64,000 bases of DNA from DATKFM01 sp963810485 (lineage in GTDB: Bacteria > Pseudomonadota > Alphaproteobacteria > Dongiales > Dongiaceae). A program made the position numbers and the translations under genes. Below are positions 9,048 through 18,556 of the stretch, piece after piece (positions within the stretch are counted from its first letter, which is position 1; every line of letters starts with the position of its first letter). The notes beneath the pieces are model-generated. The model was given only the letters and a program-made list of their open reading frames with translations. It was not told the DNA's origin and did not search any database. The DNA is taken from the NCBI GenBank assembly GCA_963810485.1, contig CAWENQ010000005.1, positions 310,001-374,000 on the forward strand, given 5' to 3'.

Positions 9048-9242
9048 TCCGAAGTTCCACCGGATGGGCCTTGGCCGCGGTCCGGCGCGCGATTCGCTGG
9101 AATCTACCTTTCCGCCGCTCCCCGCTCCATGGGGTATATTCGTTCGAATTCAAATACTTGACGGAATAGGAACGGCCGCAAGCGCGGCCCTGGCATGGTC
9201 TCAGGCTAGAGACCTAGCCTTAAGCGGCGATTAACGCTTGCC

Positions 9243-9257
9243 GCGGCCCAAGGCCGC
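9243..9257 (-). terminator. Weak hairpin after the aminotransferase gene
   Basis: GCGGCC and GGCCGC pair around a CAA loop, 13 bases beyond the aminotransferase stop. There is no clear T-run, so termination is uncertain. The rest of 9048-9269 shows no gene and should carry the nitrilase promoter. Confidence 0.35.
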
Positions 9258-9269
9258 AGCAGCCGGCGC

Positions 9270-10205
9270 CTAGTTCACCGCTTCCAGATGCCGCCGGTAC
9301 TGGGCGATGAAATCGCAGCTCACCAGCTTGATATAGGCATCGATCAGCCGCTGCGTAACCGGCCCCGGCAGGTCCGGATGGTTGACCTTCCGGCCATGGA
9401 TGCTGCGCACCGGGCAGATGCAGAGCGACGTGGAGGTCAAGAACGCCTCGTCGGCGGTGTAGGCGTCGTAGAGATCGATGTCACGTTCGACACAGGCAAT
9501 GCCGATCCCCCTCGCCAGGTCCATGACAGTGGCGCGGCTGACGCCCGGCAGCACGAAGCGGTCCTGCGGCGTCATCAGCATGCCGTCGCGTACCAGGAAG
9601 ATGTTGGAGCCGATGCCCTCGGCCAGATTGCCGTTGGCGTCCAGCAATACGGCCCAGGCTTTGGGATCGTGCGCTCGCGCTTCCAGGTCACCCATGATCA
9701 GGTTCAGGTAGTTATGCGTCTTGGCACGGGGGCTCAGCATATCCGGCGAGGCGCGGCGCACCGATGGCACATAGACATCGACACCATCCCGGTAGAGCGT
9801 GGCCCGCGCCTTCAGCGGCAGGGGCTGGCATTCGACGATCACCGTCGGCACGTTGCCGCTGCGCGGCGAGCGGTCGTCGGAGTTCATCCCCCGCGATACC
9901 CGCTGGCTCACCCAGTAATCGTCCTGCTTGTCCAGCAGATGCAGATTGCGCGCCAGCACATCTTCGGTGACGTCACTCATCTCCTTCGGGCTTAGTTGCG
10001 GGTCGATCTGCAGATAGCGCAGCGAGCGGTAGAGCCGGTCGATATGTTCCTTCAGCTTGAAGATCTTGTGGCTGAAGGTGCGCGTGGTGTCGAACGCCGC
10101 GTCGCCGGCCATGAAGCCGCGGTCGCGAAAGGGGATCAGCACATCGCGTTCCGGCATGATCTTGCCGTTGTGATAGGCCACCCGTTCATTCGCCAGCGCA
10201 GTCAT
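9270..10205 (-). CDS. Class IV (branched-chain/D-amino acid type) aminotransferase
   Basis: This 311-residue PLP enzyme has fold-type IV features: the lysine that binds PLP is probably Lys162 (SPRAKTHNYLNLI), and the GNLAEGIGSNIFLV block and PGVSRATVMDL follow at the expected spacing. The family includes branched-chain aminotransferase, D-alanine aminotransferase and aminodeoxychorismate lyase. With a DadA-like oxidoreductase and a threonine dehydratase-like gene upstream on the same strand, a catabolic role in amino-acid use is plausible. I cannot separate the L- and D-specific branches from sequence alone. Confidence 0.85.
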   Translation of the reverse strand: MTALANERVAYHNGKIMPERDVLIPFRDRGFMAGDAAFDTTRTFSHKIFKLKEHIDRLYRSLRYLQIDPQLSPKEMSDVTEDVLARNLHLLDKQDDYWVSQRVSRGMNSDDRSPRSGNVPTVIVECQPLPLKARATLYRDGVDVYVPSVRRASPDMLSPRAKTHNYLNLIMGDLEARAHDPKAWAVLLDANGNLAEGIGSNIFLVRDGMLMTPQDRFVLPGVSRATVMDLARGIGIACVERDIDLYDAYTADEAFLTSTSLCICPVRSIHGRKVNHPDLPGPVTQRLIDAYIKLVSCDFIAQYRRHLEAVN

Positions 10206-10269
10206 CGTCCGTTCTCCTTCATGTCGCAGCCCGGATCATACGGAGCCTGTCGCTGGCCGTGCAAGCCGG

Positions 10270-11253
10270 TCACACCGCCGGATTGAACAGCGGCGGCACC
10301 AGCAGGGCCTGGGTCACCGCTTCGCCCGGCACATTGGCGCCGGTCAGCAGGATCACCACCCGCCGGCCTTTCAGGATGCTGCGTCGCTGCCAGGCGCCGG
10401 CGAGGCCCGCCGCGGCGCCGGGCTCGACCAGCTGATGGGCCCAGACCAGCAGGGTATGCATCGCTGCCTGCAGGTCGCGGTCGGTGACCAGGACGGCATC
10501 GTCGAGAAACTGCAGCAGGGCGTTCAGCGCCGTCTCCGCCGGCACGCGGCAGACGATGGCGTCGCCGATGGTGTTGCAGGGTCGCTCCACCGGCTTGCGG
10601 GCGCGGAAGCTTTCCACCATCGCCGGTGAGCCCACCGATTGCACGGCGATCACCCGTGCCGCCGCCTGCTTGGCTTTCAACCCGATGGCGACGCCGCTGG
10701 CCAGCGACCCGCTGCCCATGGGCACGAAGGCGTAGTCGACACCCTCCAGACCGCGAGCGATCTCGTCGCCGATGGTGCCGGCGCCCTCGATCAGTGTGCC
10801 GCTCTCGCCGTCATCGACGAAGGTGCCGCCGTTCTGTTCGCAGAACAGGCGCGCGCGGTCCTTCGCTTCGTCGATATCCCGCCCGCCCAGATGCAGCCGG
10901 CCGCCGAACAGGCGGATCATCGCCTGCTTCACCGGATTGGCGCCGTCGGGCAGGAAAATATCGGCCGGCGAGTTCAGCAGCCGCGCCGCATAGGCCACGC
11001 CCTGGCCATGATTGCCGGTGGAGGAGGTCACGGCCGTCCGGATTTCGCCGAACTCCCTGTTGATCAGCAGTGTATTGAGCGCGCCGCGCAGCTTGAATGA
11101 GGCGATCGGCGACGCCGTCTCCACCTTCAGCCAGACATCGGCATCGAACCCGCGCGACAGACTGTCGGAGCGATACAGTGGCGTCGGCGACATATGCGGC
11201 TGAAGCCGGCGCACAGCCGCCAGCACGCCGCCGGAATTGGGAGGGGCCGGCAT
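10270..11253 (-). CDS. Threonine/serine dehydratase-like PLP enzyme
   Basis: This 327-residue fold-type II PLP protein has the Schiff-base lysine at Lys54 (IASFKLRGALN), a phosphate loop MGSGSLASG and a substrate loop SSTGNHGQG, as in threonine dehydratase, serine racemase and hydroxyaspartate dehydratase. No regulatory ACT domain is present, so it is the catabolic, short form. ATG at 11253 directly abuts the stop of the FAD oxidoreductase gene, so the two are surely translated from one transcript. It probably deaminates a hydroxy-amino acid. Confidence 0.87.
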   Translation of the reverse strand: MPAPPNSGGVLAAVRRLQPHMSPTPLYRSDSLSRGFDADVWLKVETASPIASFKLRGALNTLLINREFGEIRTAVTSSTGNHGQGVAYAARLLNSPADIFLPDGANPVKQAMIRLFGGRLHLGGRDIDEAKDRARLFCEQNGGTFVDDGESGTLIEGAGTIGDEIARGLEGVDYAFVPMGSGSLASGVAIGLKAKQAAARVIAVQSVGSPAMVESFRARKPVERPCNTIGDAIVCRVPAETALNALLQFLDDAVLVTDRDLQAAMHTLLVWAHQLVEPGAAAGLAGAWQRRSILKGRRVVILLTGANVPGEAVTQALLVPPLFNPAV

Positions 11254-12382
11254 CTAGCGCCTGCAGCGTTCGGGCGCCAGCTCGGCTGATGTCACGCCGG
11301 CTTCCGCCAGATCGGCCGGCAATGAACCATGGACAATGAGTTGCGCAGCGGCGCGGCCGAGGGTCGGCGCCAGCATGATGCCATAGCCGCCCTGGCCGCA
11401 GAGCCAGAAGAATCCCGGCACTTGATCGTCGAAGCCCGCCACCGGCGATTCATCGGCGACGAAGCTGCGGAGGCCCGCCCAGCGATGGTGGATGCGGCGC
11501 ACCGGGATTGTCGTCCAGCGCAACAGCCAGTCGGCGATCACGGCGACGTCGTAGTCCTCCGGCTGGGCGTCGCAGGGTTCCGACGGCGTTGCATCGGCGG
11601 GCGACGCCATGACGCGGCCCATCTCCGGCTTCACGTAGCAGCCATAGCCGGCCTCATCGACCGCCGGCCAGCTCCTTGTGTCCGTGCCGTTGGGCAGATC
11701 GATCTGGATGGCGGTGCGCCGCTTCGGCACCAGGCCGACCGGTGCGGCGCCGGCCAGCGCCGCGAGCTGATCGGCCCAGGCGCCGGCGGCATTCACGGCG
11801 ATGGGAGCCCGTACCAGCGTATTGTCCGATGCCGCATGCCAGGCGCGGCCGATGCGTTCCAGCCGCGCGATGGGCGCGTCGCAAATCACCTGGCCGCCCC
11901 GCGCTTTCAGGCCGCGCAGGAAACCCTGATGAGTGGCCGCCACATCCATATCCAGGATGCCTTCCTCAAAAGCCGCGAAGGCGACGGCCTCTGGCTTCAG
12001 AAACGGTGCGCGCTGCAACGCTTGCGCGGGAGTCGAACTCCACGATTTCGCCATCCTTGGCGCCGAGCTCCAGCAGGCTATCGATCTCCGCGCGCTGCTC
12101 GGCGTTTGCCACCGTCATGCCGCCGCGCGACGTCAGCAGCGGATGATCGGCGAAGCCCGGCGGCGGATTGGTGAAGAACGGCAGGCCCGCGGCATTCAGC
12201 TTGCGCACCGTCGGGCCGCCGAAATGGCGGGTGTAGAGCGCGGCGGACCGGCCGGTGCTGTGATGGCCGGGGCGGCTTTCCGCCTCCAGCACGGCAACGG
12301 AACCGTGGGCGGCCAATTCATAGGCCGCCGCCGCGCCCGAAATGCCGGCGCCGATCACCAGGAAATCGCAATCCAGTTCCAT
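11254..12382 (-). CDS. DadA-like FAD-dependent oxidoreductase, single frameshift
   Basis: The N-terminal part (from ATG 12382) has the dinucleotide motif VIGAGISGAAAAYELA and an STGRSAA block. The C-terminal part (to 11254) has IAVNAAGAWAD and the FAD-closing GQGGYGIMLAP. Together they form a DAO-family deaminating oxidase/dehydrogenase of about 375 residues. The two parts are in different frames: an extra base at about 12031 would restore continuity, with VEFD followed by PAQALQRAPFL. It is operonic with the dehydratase gene. It may oxidise a D- or N-methyl amino acid. The frameshift could be an error or a recent lesion. Confidence 0.8.
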
Positions 12383-12445
12383 GCTGATGTTTGTTTAGCG
12401 GCTTTGCCGGGCCACGCAAGGGCAGGCGGGAAACGAGAAGGTGAA

Positions 12446-13825
12446 TCAAACCGGGAGTATGACTCGGCGGGTGAAGAGGTGGAATCGTATCGCCAGCATC
12501 GTGCTGGCCACCAGCACCGCGATGCCGATGCCGGCGAACAGGCCCTGCACGCCCATCTTGGCGACGTGGGACAGATAGTAGCAGAGCGGCACCATGACGG
12601 CCCAGAACGAGATCGCCTGCAGCAATGTCGGCACCACCGTGTCGGCCACGCCGCGGGTCGCCGCCAGGATGACGGTCTGCAGCCCGTCGGAGATCGAAAC
12701 CCAGGCGACCAGCGGCAGCACAGCGATGAGGATCATCTGCACTTCAACGTCGCTGGTATAGATGACCGCGATGCTTTCGCTGCCGGCAATGATCAGTATG
12801 GCAAACAGGCCGGTGATGACGACCTCGATGCCAGCGCCGACCCAGCCGGCCCGGCGCAGGCCCCCTTGATCGCCGCGGCCGACCGCGGTGGCGACGCGCA
12901 CCGACGTCGCCGTGGCGATGCCGATGGCCAGCATGAACATCCAGGCGTTGAGATTGAGCGCGTCGGAAAACGCCGCGAGTTCCTTGGCGCCCATCCGGCC
13001 GGCGAAGAAAGTCACCACGGCAAAGGCCACGGACTCCAGGCCATTGGCCAGCGCCAGGGGTGCTCCGATGCGCATCAGCTTCTTGATGTTGTGCATGAAG
13101 CCGCGCAGCGAGGCATTGACGCCGAAATACAGCCGATCCGCCATGCGCAGCGCGTAGACGGCGATGCCCAGCAGCATGAAACCCCGGGTGATCGTCAGCG
13201 CCATGGCAGCACCTTCCGCGCCCATGGGCTGGAATCCCATCTCGCCGAACACGAACGTCCAGCAGAGCAGCACGTTGATGATGTTGGCGCCGACCGAAAT
13301 GGCAAAGCCGGGCAGGGTGCGGCCGATGCTCTCCAGGAAGCTGGTGGTGGCCACATACATCAGCATCGCCGGGATGCCGTAGGCGTACATCCAGAGCACC
13401 CGGCCGCCCTCGCGCGCCAGATCCTCGCTCAGCCCAAAGAACAGCAGCAGCGACTGGCCATGGAGCATGATCACCATGGAGACGGCGCCGAGCATCGCCG
13501 CGCAGATCAGCCCGAGCCGCCAGATCCGCCCGCAATCCAGAGGCCGTCCGGCGCCATGGGCCTGCGCCGACAGCACGGTGACGCTGAGCATCAGGCCGAT
13601 GCCCGTCACCAGGATCGACATATGGATCGGAAAGGCGGCGGAGAGATAGGCCTGCTCGTTCTCGCCGGCATGGCCGGTCATGATCAGCCCGGCGGCGATC
13701 ATCAGCACCAGCCCGGAGCGGGCCAGCATGACGGGAACGGCCAGAATCAGCGTCCGGACAATATGTTCCGGAAGCGTCTGCGTATCGATCTGCCGATGCA
13801 GGGGGCGGTCAATTGCGGCGGGCAT
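12446..13825 (-). CDS. MATE family efflux transporter
   Basis: This 459-residue membrane protein has about twelve hydrophobic segments in two related halves, the NorM/MATE layout. It includes the early LSAQAHGAGR segment and the second-half ATAVGRGDQGG segment that are diagnostic of the family. MATE proteins export cationic drugs or metabolites using Na+ or H+ gradients. It is 63 bases upstream of the DadA-like gene on the same strand and divergent from rpmJ. Confidence 0.9.
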   Translation of the reverse strand: MPAAIDRPLHRQIDTQTLPEHIVRTLILAVPVMLARSGLVLMIAAGLIMTGHAGENEQAYLSAAFPIHMSILVTGIGLMLSVTVLSAQAHGAGRPLDCGRIWRLGLICAAMLGAVSMVIMLHGQSLLLFFGLSEDLAREGGRVLWMYAYGIPAMLMYVATTSFLESIGRTLPGFAISVGANIINVLLCWTFVFGEMGFQPMGAEGAAMALTITRGFMLLGIAVYALRMADRLYFGVNASLRGFMHNIKKLMRIGAPLALANGLESVAFAVVTFFAGRMGAKELAAFSDALNLNAWMFMLAIGIATATSVRVATAVGRGDQGGLRRAGWVGAGIEVVITGLFAILIIAGSESIAVIYTSDVEVQMILIAVLPLVAWVSISDGLQTVILAATRGVADTVVPTLLQAISFWAVMVPLCYYLSHVAKMGVQGLFAGIGIAVLVASTMLAIRFHLFTRRVILPV

Positions 13826-13912
13826 TGTAGGCGGTCACCCTACACGACGGTCTTATGGTTCGCCCATTGAAAAGCCGGGCTTTTAGGAAGGCAGCACCGC
13901 TGATGGCCGGGG

Positions 13913-13941
13913 TTGACAGGAGAAGGAGCCATCCGTAGTTT
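13913..13941 (+). promoter_or_regulatory. Probable sigma-70 promoter of rpmJ
   Basis: TTGACA at 13913-13918 and TAGTTT at 13936-13941 are separated by 17 bases, about 42 bases upstream of the rpmJ start. The -35 is perfect and the -10 is moderate. The rest of 13826-13983 shows no gene. Confidence 0.55.
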
Positions 13942-13983
13942 CCGCCCCTCTTTTCCCGGCATCGCGAGACGAAAGGTGCGGCC

Positions 13984-14109
13984 ATGAAGGTCGTTAACTC
14001 ATTGAAATCGGCCAAAAAACGCCATAAGGACTGCCGCATCGTCCGGCGCAAGGGGCGGGTCTATGTGATCAACAAGACCAACCCCCGCTTCAAGGCCCGC
14101 CAGGGCTGA
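13984..14109 (+). CDS. rpmJ: 50S ribosomal protein L36
   Basis: The 41-residue basic product begins MKVVNSLKSAKKRHKDC and ends NPRFKARQG, the L36 signature. It has a single Cys and lacks the zinc-ribbon cysteines, as is normal for the zinc-free L36 form common in Alphaproteobacteria. It is monocistronic with a promoter and a terminator hairpin around it. Confidence 0.95.
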   Translation: MKVVNSLKSAKKRHKDCRIVRRKGRVYVINKTNPRFKARQG

Positions 14110-14144
14110 CGCGCACCGCGCACGCTATATAGCTGTTTATGGCC

Positions 14145-14170
14145 CGGCCGTGCAGTTTCGCACGGCCGTT
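14145..14170 (+). terminator. Rho-independent terminator after rpmJ
   Basis: CGGCCGTGC pairs with GCACGGCCG around an AGTTTC loop, then TTTGC. It is 36 bases after the rpmJ stop, a convincing intrinsic terminator. Confidence 0.75.
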
Positions 14171-14287
14171 TGCATTTGGCCCCGGCACAGTGCCGGGTCG
14201 CGCCGTGCATTGACCCCTACCGGCCTGTCACCCAGATTGCCTCCGGGCTGCTGAGCTATAGTCCCTCGGCAGTCAGGGAGGTGGGCC

Positions 14288-15778
14288 ATGCAGATGCCGG
14301 AACCGGACCGGGCCGTGATCGGCCGCCGTGCTGCCATCGCTGCCGACCTCCGCCGCTTGCTGCCGTCAGACGCCGTCATCGACCATGAGGACGAGCGGCG
14401 GGTCTATGAAAGCGACGGCCTGACCGCCTACCGCCAATCGCCGCTGCTGACGGCGCTGCCTAGCACCACAGCTGAGGTCGCCGCAGGTGCTTCGCTATTG
14501 CCGCGCGCAGGGCATCAAGGTGGTGCCCAGGGGCGCCGGCACCTCGCTGTCAGGCGGCGCGCTGCCGCTGGAGGACGGCATCCTGCTGGGCCTCGCGAAG
14601 TTCAACCGCATCCTCGAGATCGACTATCCGAATCGCTGCGCCGTGGTGCAGCCGGGCGTCACCAACCTGGCGATCACCCATGCGGTGCAAGGCGAAGGCT
14701 TCTATTACGCACCCGATCCCTCCAGCCAGATCGCCTGCACCATCGGCGGCAATGTGGCGGAGAATTCCGGCGGCGTGCATTGCCTGAAATACGGAGTCAC
14801 CGCCAACAATGTGCTGGGGCTGGAGATGGCGCTGATCGATGGTTCGGTCGTGCGCCTCGGCGGCAAGCATCTGGATGCCGATGGTTACGATCTGCTGGGA
14901 CTGATGACTGGGTCCGAGGGCCTGCTCGGCGTCGTCACCGAAGTCACCGTGCGCATCCTGCGCAAGCCGGCGACGGCGCGGGCGCTGCTGATCGGCTTCG
15001 CCAGCAACGAGTCCGCAGGCGATTGCGTCGCCGCCATCATCGGCGCCGGCATCATTCCCGGCGGCATGGAGATGATGGACCGGCCGGCGATCCATGCGGC
15101 CGAGGATTTCGTCCAAGCCGGCTATCCTCGCGATGTCGAGGCGCTGCTGATCGTCGAGCTCGACGGGCCGGCGGTGGAGGTCGATCATCTGATTGAGCGC
15201 GTGGACGCGATCGCCGAGTCCTGCGGCGCCGTCTCCATCCGCGATCAGCAACGCGGAAGAGGAGCGGTTGAAATTCTGGGCCGGACGCAAGGCGGCCTTT
15301 CCCGCGGTCGGCCGCATCTCGCCCGACTATTACTGCATGGACGGCACCATCCCGCGCGCGCGGCTGCCCCTCGTGCTGCCGCGCATGAGCGAACTGTCGG
15401 AGCACTACGATCTCCGGGTCGCCAACGTGTTCCATGCCGGCGACGGCAATCTCCATCCGCTGATCCTCTACGATGCCAACAAGCCGGGCGAGCTGGAGCG
15501 CGCCGAGGCTTTCGGCGCAGACATCCTGAAGCTCTGCGTGGAGGTCGGCGGCGTGCTGACCGGCGAGCATGGCGTCGGCGTGGAGAAGCGCGATCTCATG
15601 CCCACGATGTTCAACAAGGCCGATCTCGCGCAGCAGCAGCGCGTGAAATGCGCCTTCGATCCCGAGCGGCCTGCTCAATCCCGGCAAGGTCTTCCCCGAG
15701 CTGCATCGCTGCGCCGAGCTTGGCCGGCTGCATGTGCATCGCGGGCAGCTGCCGCATCCCGAGCTGCCGCGGTTCTAG
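14288..15778 (+). CDS. glcD: Glycolate oxidase FAD subunit GlcD, three frameshifts
   Basis: GlcD is the FAD-binding catalytic subunit that oxidises glycolate to glyoxylate with GlcE and GlcF. The start at 14288 has a GGGAGGTG ribosome site. FAD-domain motifs are clear (PRGAGTSLSGGA, GGNVAENSGGVH, LMTGSEGLLGVVTEV), and the C-terminal half has the metal-binding HAGDGNLHP and GEHGVGVEKR. The gene needs three corrections: an extra G near 14487, an extra G near 15241 and an extra C near 15668. With these it reads through to LPHPELPRF and stop at 15776. No internal nonsense substitutions were needed. Confidence 0.88.
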
Positions 15779-15802
15779 CAGCAGCCGGAGAACGCCGTTA
15801 TC

Positions 15803-17054
15803 GTGCGCACCGACATCAAGCCTGCGAACATCGACCAGATCGTCGACGCCGTGCGCGGGGCGCTGGCGGAGCAGCACGCCGCTCGAGATCGTCGGGCGGG
15901 GGACGAAGCGCAACCTCGGCCGGCCGATCCAGGCCGGCTCGACGCTCGATCTGTCGGGGCTCTCGGGCATCGTTTCGTATGAGCCCGCCGAACTGATCCT
16001 CACCGCTTCGCCGGCACGCCGATGGCGGAGATCGAAGCGGCCCTAGCGGCGAAGAATCAGCAGCTCGCTTTCGAGCCCGGCGACTGGGGCCCGCTGTACG
16101 GCGAGGCGGCGGGGCAGGGGACGATCGGCGGCGTGCTCGCCTGCAACCTCTCGGGCCCGCGGCGGCTCAAGGCCGGCGCGGCGCGGGATCACTTCCTCGG
16201 CGTTCAGCGCCGTCAGCGGCCGCGGCGAGATCTTCAAGGCCGGCGGCAAGGTGGTGAAGAACGTCACCGGCTACGACCTGCCGAAGCTGCTCTGCGGTTC
16301 CTACGGCACGCTGGCTGTCATGGCCGAGGTGACCCTGAAGGTGCTGCCCGCGCCGGAGAAGTCGCGCACGGTGCTGCTCGTTCGGGCTCGACGATGCGCG
16401 ACGCCATTGCCGCCATGCGGCGGCGCTCAACAGCCCCCATGAGGTGGCGGGCGCCGCCCATCTGCCGGCGCGAATCGCGGCGCGCACCGGCATCGATCTC
16501 GTCACAAAACCAGGCACAGCCGTCACCGCGATCCGCATCGAAGGCCCCGCGCCCTCGGTCGACCATCGCTGCGCGGCGTTGCGTGCGCGCGACTCGGCGC
16601 CGGCATCGCGACCGAAGAGTTGCATTCCATGCGCTCCAGCATGTTCTGGCGCGCAGTCCGCGACGCCGCGCCCTTGCTGCCCGATCCAGGCGCCCAACTC
16701 TGGCGTCTCTCCGTGCCGCCCGCCGCAGGCGCATGGCGATGCGATCTCGACGATCCCTCGCCGGAGCGGAGAGCGCGAGGCGCGATGCGACTGACTTTCT
16801 ACGACTGGGCCGGCGGTCTGATCTGGCTGTCCGTGCCGCCGCGCTCCGACGCCGGCGCCGCCAGCATCCGCACCGCCATCGCCGCGCCACGGCGGCGGCC
16901 ATGCCACGCTGATGCGCGCAATCGATGATGTGCGCCGCCGTGCCGGTGTTCGAGCCGCAAGCAGAACCACTCGCTCTGCTTAGCGCCCGCGTGAAGGACT
17001 CCTTCGATCCCCAGCGTATCCTCAATCCCGGTCGCATGGGCGGCTCAATGCTAG
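15803..17054 (+). CDS. glcE: Glycolate oxidase subunit GlcE, heavily frameshifted
   Basis: GlcE is the second FAD-binding subunit of glycolate oxidase, shorter than GlcD. Fragments in alternating frames match in order: PLEIVGRGTKRNLGRP, TPMAEIEAALA, GTIGGVLACNLSGPRR, SGRGEIFKAGGKVVKN, VTGYDLPKLLCGSYG and finally DSFDPQRILNPGRM before TAG at 17052. At least seven single-base indels are needed, both insertions (for example near 15882 and 16203) and a deletion near 16012. The GTG at 15803 follows a GGAG stretch. Whether the organism has an intact gene cannot be judged from this sequence. Confidence 0.75.
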
Positions 17055-18350
17055 ATGCAGACCTCCTTCACCCCCGCCCAGCTCGCCGATCCCGACATCG
17101 CGGAAGCCGACAAGATTCTCCGCGCCTGCGTGCATTGCGGGTTCTGCACGGCGACCTGTCCCGACCTATGTGCTGCTGGGCGACGAGCTCGACTGCACCG
17201 CGCGGGCGCATCTATCTGATCAAGGACATGCTGGAGAACGACAAGCCGGCCAACGCCAAGGTTGCGCTGCACATCGACCGCTGCCTCTCCTGCCTCTCCT
17301 GCATGACCACCTGCCCGTCGGGCGTGCATTACATGCATCTGGTCGATCATGCCCGCGCGCATATCGAGGAAACCTATCAGCGGCCTTTCCTCGATCGCGC
17401 GCTACGTGGTCTCCTGGCTCGCATCCTGCCCTATCCGCAACGTTTCCGCTTGGCGCTGCTCGGCGCCTGGTTCGCGAAGCCTCTACGCTTTCTGTTCGGC
17501 GGACGTTTCAGGGCGATGCTCGACATGGCGCCGGCCGCGCTTGCTGGCCGCTCACCGGCTGATGGGCCGCAAGTCTTTCCCGCGGAAGGCCTGCGGCGCA
17601 AGCGCGTGGCGCTGCTCGGCGGCTGCGCCCAGCCGGTGCTGAAGCCCGGCATCAACGAGGCCACCATCCGCTTGCTCACCCGCCATGGCGTCGAGGTGGT
17701 GATCGCCGAAGGCGCCGGCTGCTGCGGCGCGCTGCCCCACCACATGGGCAAGAGCGATCAGGCCCATAGTCTTGCCCGCGCCAACATCGCCGCTTGGACA
17801 CGCGAGATCGAGGGCGAGGGTCTCGACGCCATCGTCATCAACGCCTCGGGCTGCGGCACGCCGATCAAGGATTACGGCTTCATGTTCCGCGAGGACGCCG
17901 CCTGGGCGGAGAAAGCCGCGCGCGTCTCGGCACTGGCGCGCGACATCAGCGAGTTCATGACGGAAATCGGCCTCGCCACGGTGAATGCGCCGGAGCCGCA
18001 TGACCCTGGCCTACCACTCCGCCTGCTCCCTGCAGCATGGCCAGAAGATCACGGCGGCGCCGAAGCGGCTGCTGGAGTCCTGCGGCTTCACGGTGCGCGA
18101 CGTGCCGGAGGGCCATCTCTGCTGCGGCTCCGCCGGCACCTACAACATCCTGCAGCCGTCGCTGGCGCGGCAACTGCGCGACCGCAAGATCGCCAATATC
18201 GAGTCCACCCGGCCCGATGCCGTCGCCACCGGCAATATCGGCTGCATCATGCAGATCGCCGGCGGCACCGGCATTCCCGTGCTCCACACCGTGGAATTGC
18301 TCGACTGGGCAACTGGCGGTCCGCGTCCTTCAGCCCTGCCGCCGCGTTAA
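17055..18350 (+). CDS. glcF: Glycolate oxidase iron-sulfur subunit GlcF, frameshifted
   Basis: GlcF carries two 4Fe-4S ferredoxin motifs and CCG domains and passes electrons from the flavin subunits to the quinone pool. Visible here are ACVHCGFCTATCP near the N-terminus, RCLSCLSCMTTCPSG, then the two CCG-type motifs EGAGCCGALPHH and HLCCGSAGTYN. Breaks occur near 17162 and 17200 in the first ferredoxin region and near 18000 before LAYHSACSLQHGQK. ATG at 17055 follows the glcE stop directly. The order glcD-glcE-glcF is the usual operon. Confidence 0.82.
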
Positions 18351-18556
18351 TCAACCTTAACGCGCGCCCGATTATTAACTTAAAAAATTCTTTCTCTTAA
18401 CCGCAAGTCTTAGCAAATTCTCGCTAAATCTGTTGTACATTGCGGATTATGTGAGATGCGGTCGTTAGGTCTTCAGTCCTTCGGTCGCGACTTGGGGATG
18501 AAAACGAAGGGCAACGCAGATAACGACGGCGCCCGCGTGTGGAGGAGCAAAATACC

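Noticed and set aside
11933..13870. 645-residue plus-strand open frame opposite MATE and DadA-like genes
   Set aside because: Composition is His/Gln/Arg/Asp-rich with no domain; the minus strand carries clear genes.
13984..14109. L36 as an unusual paralogue
   Set aside because: The zinc-free form is the ordinary L36 of Alphaproteobacteria, so its single Cys is not noteworthy.
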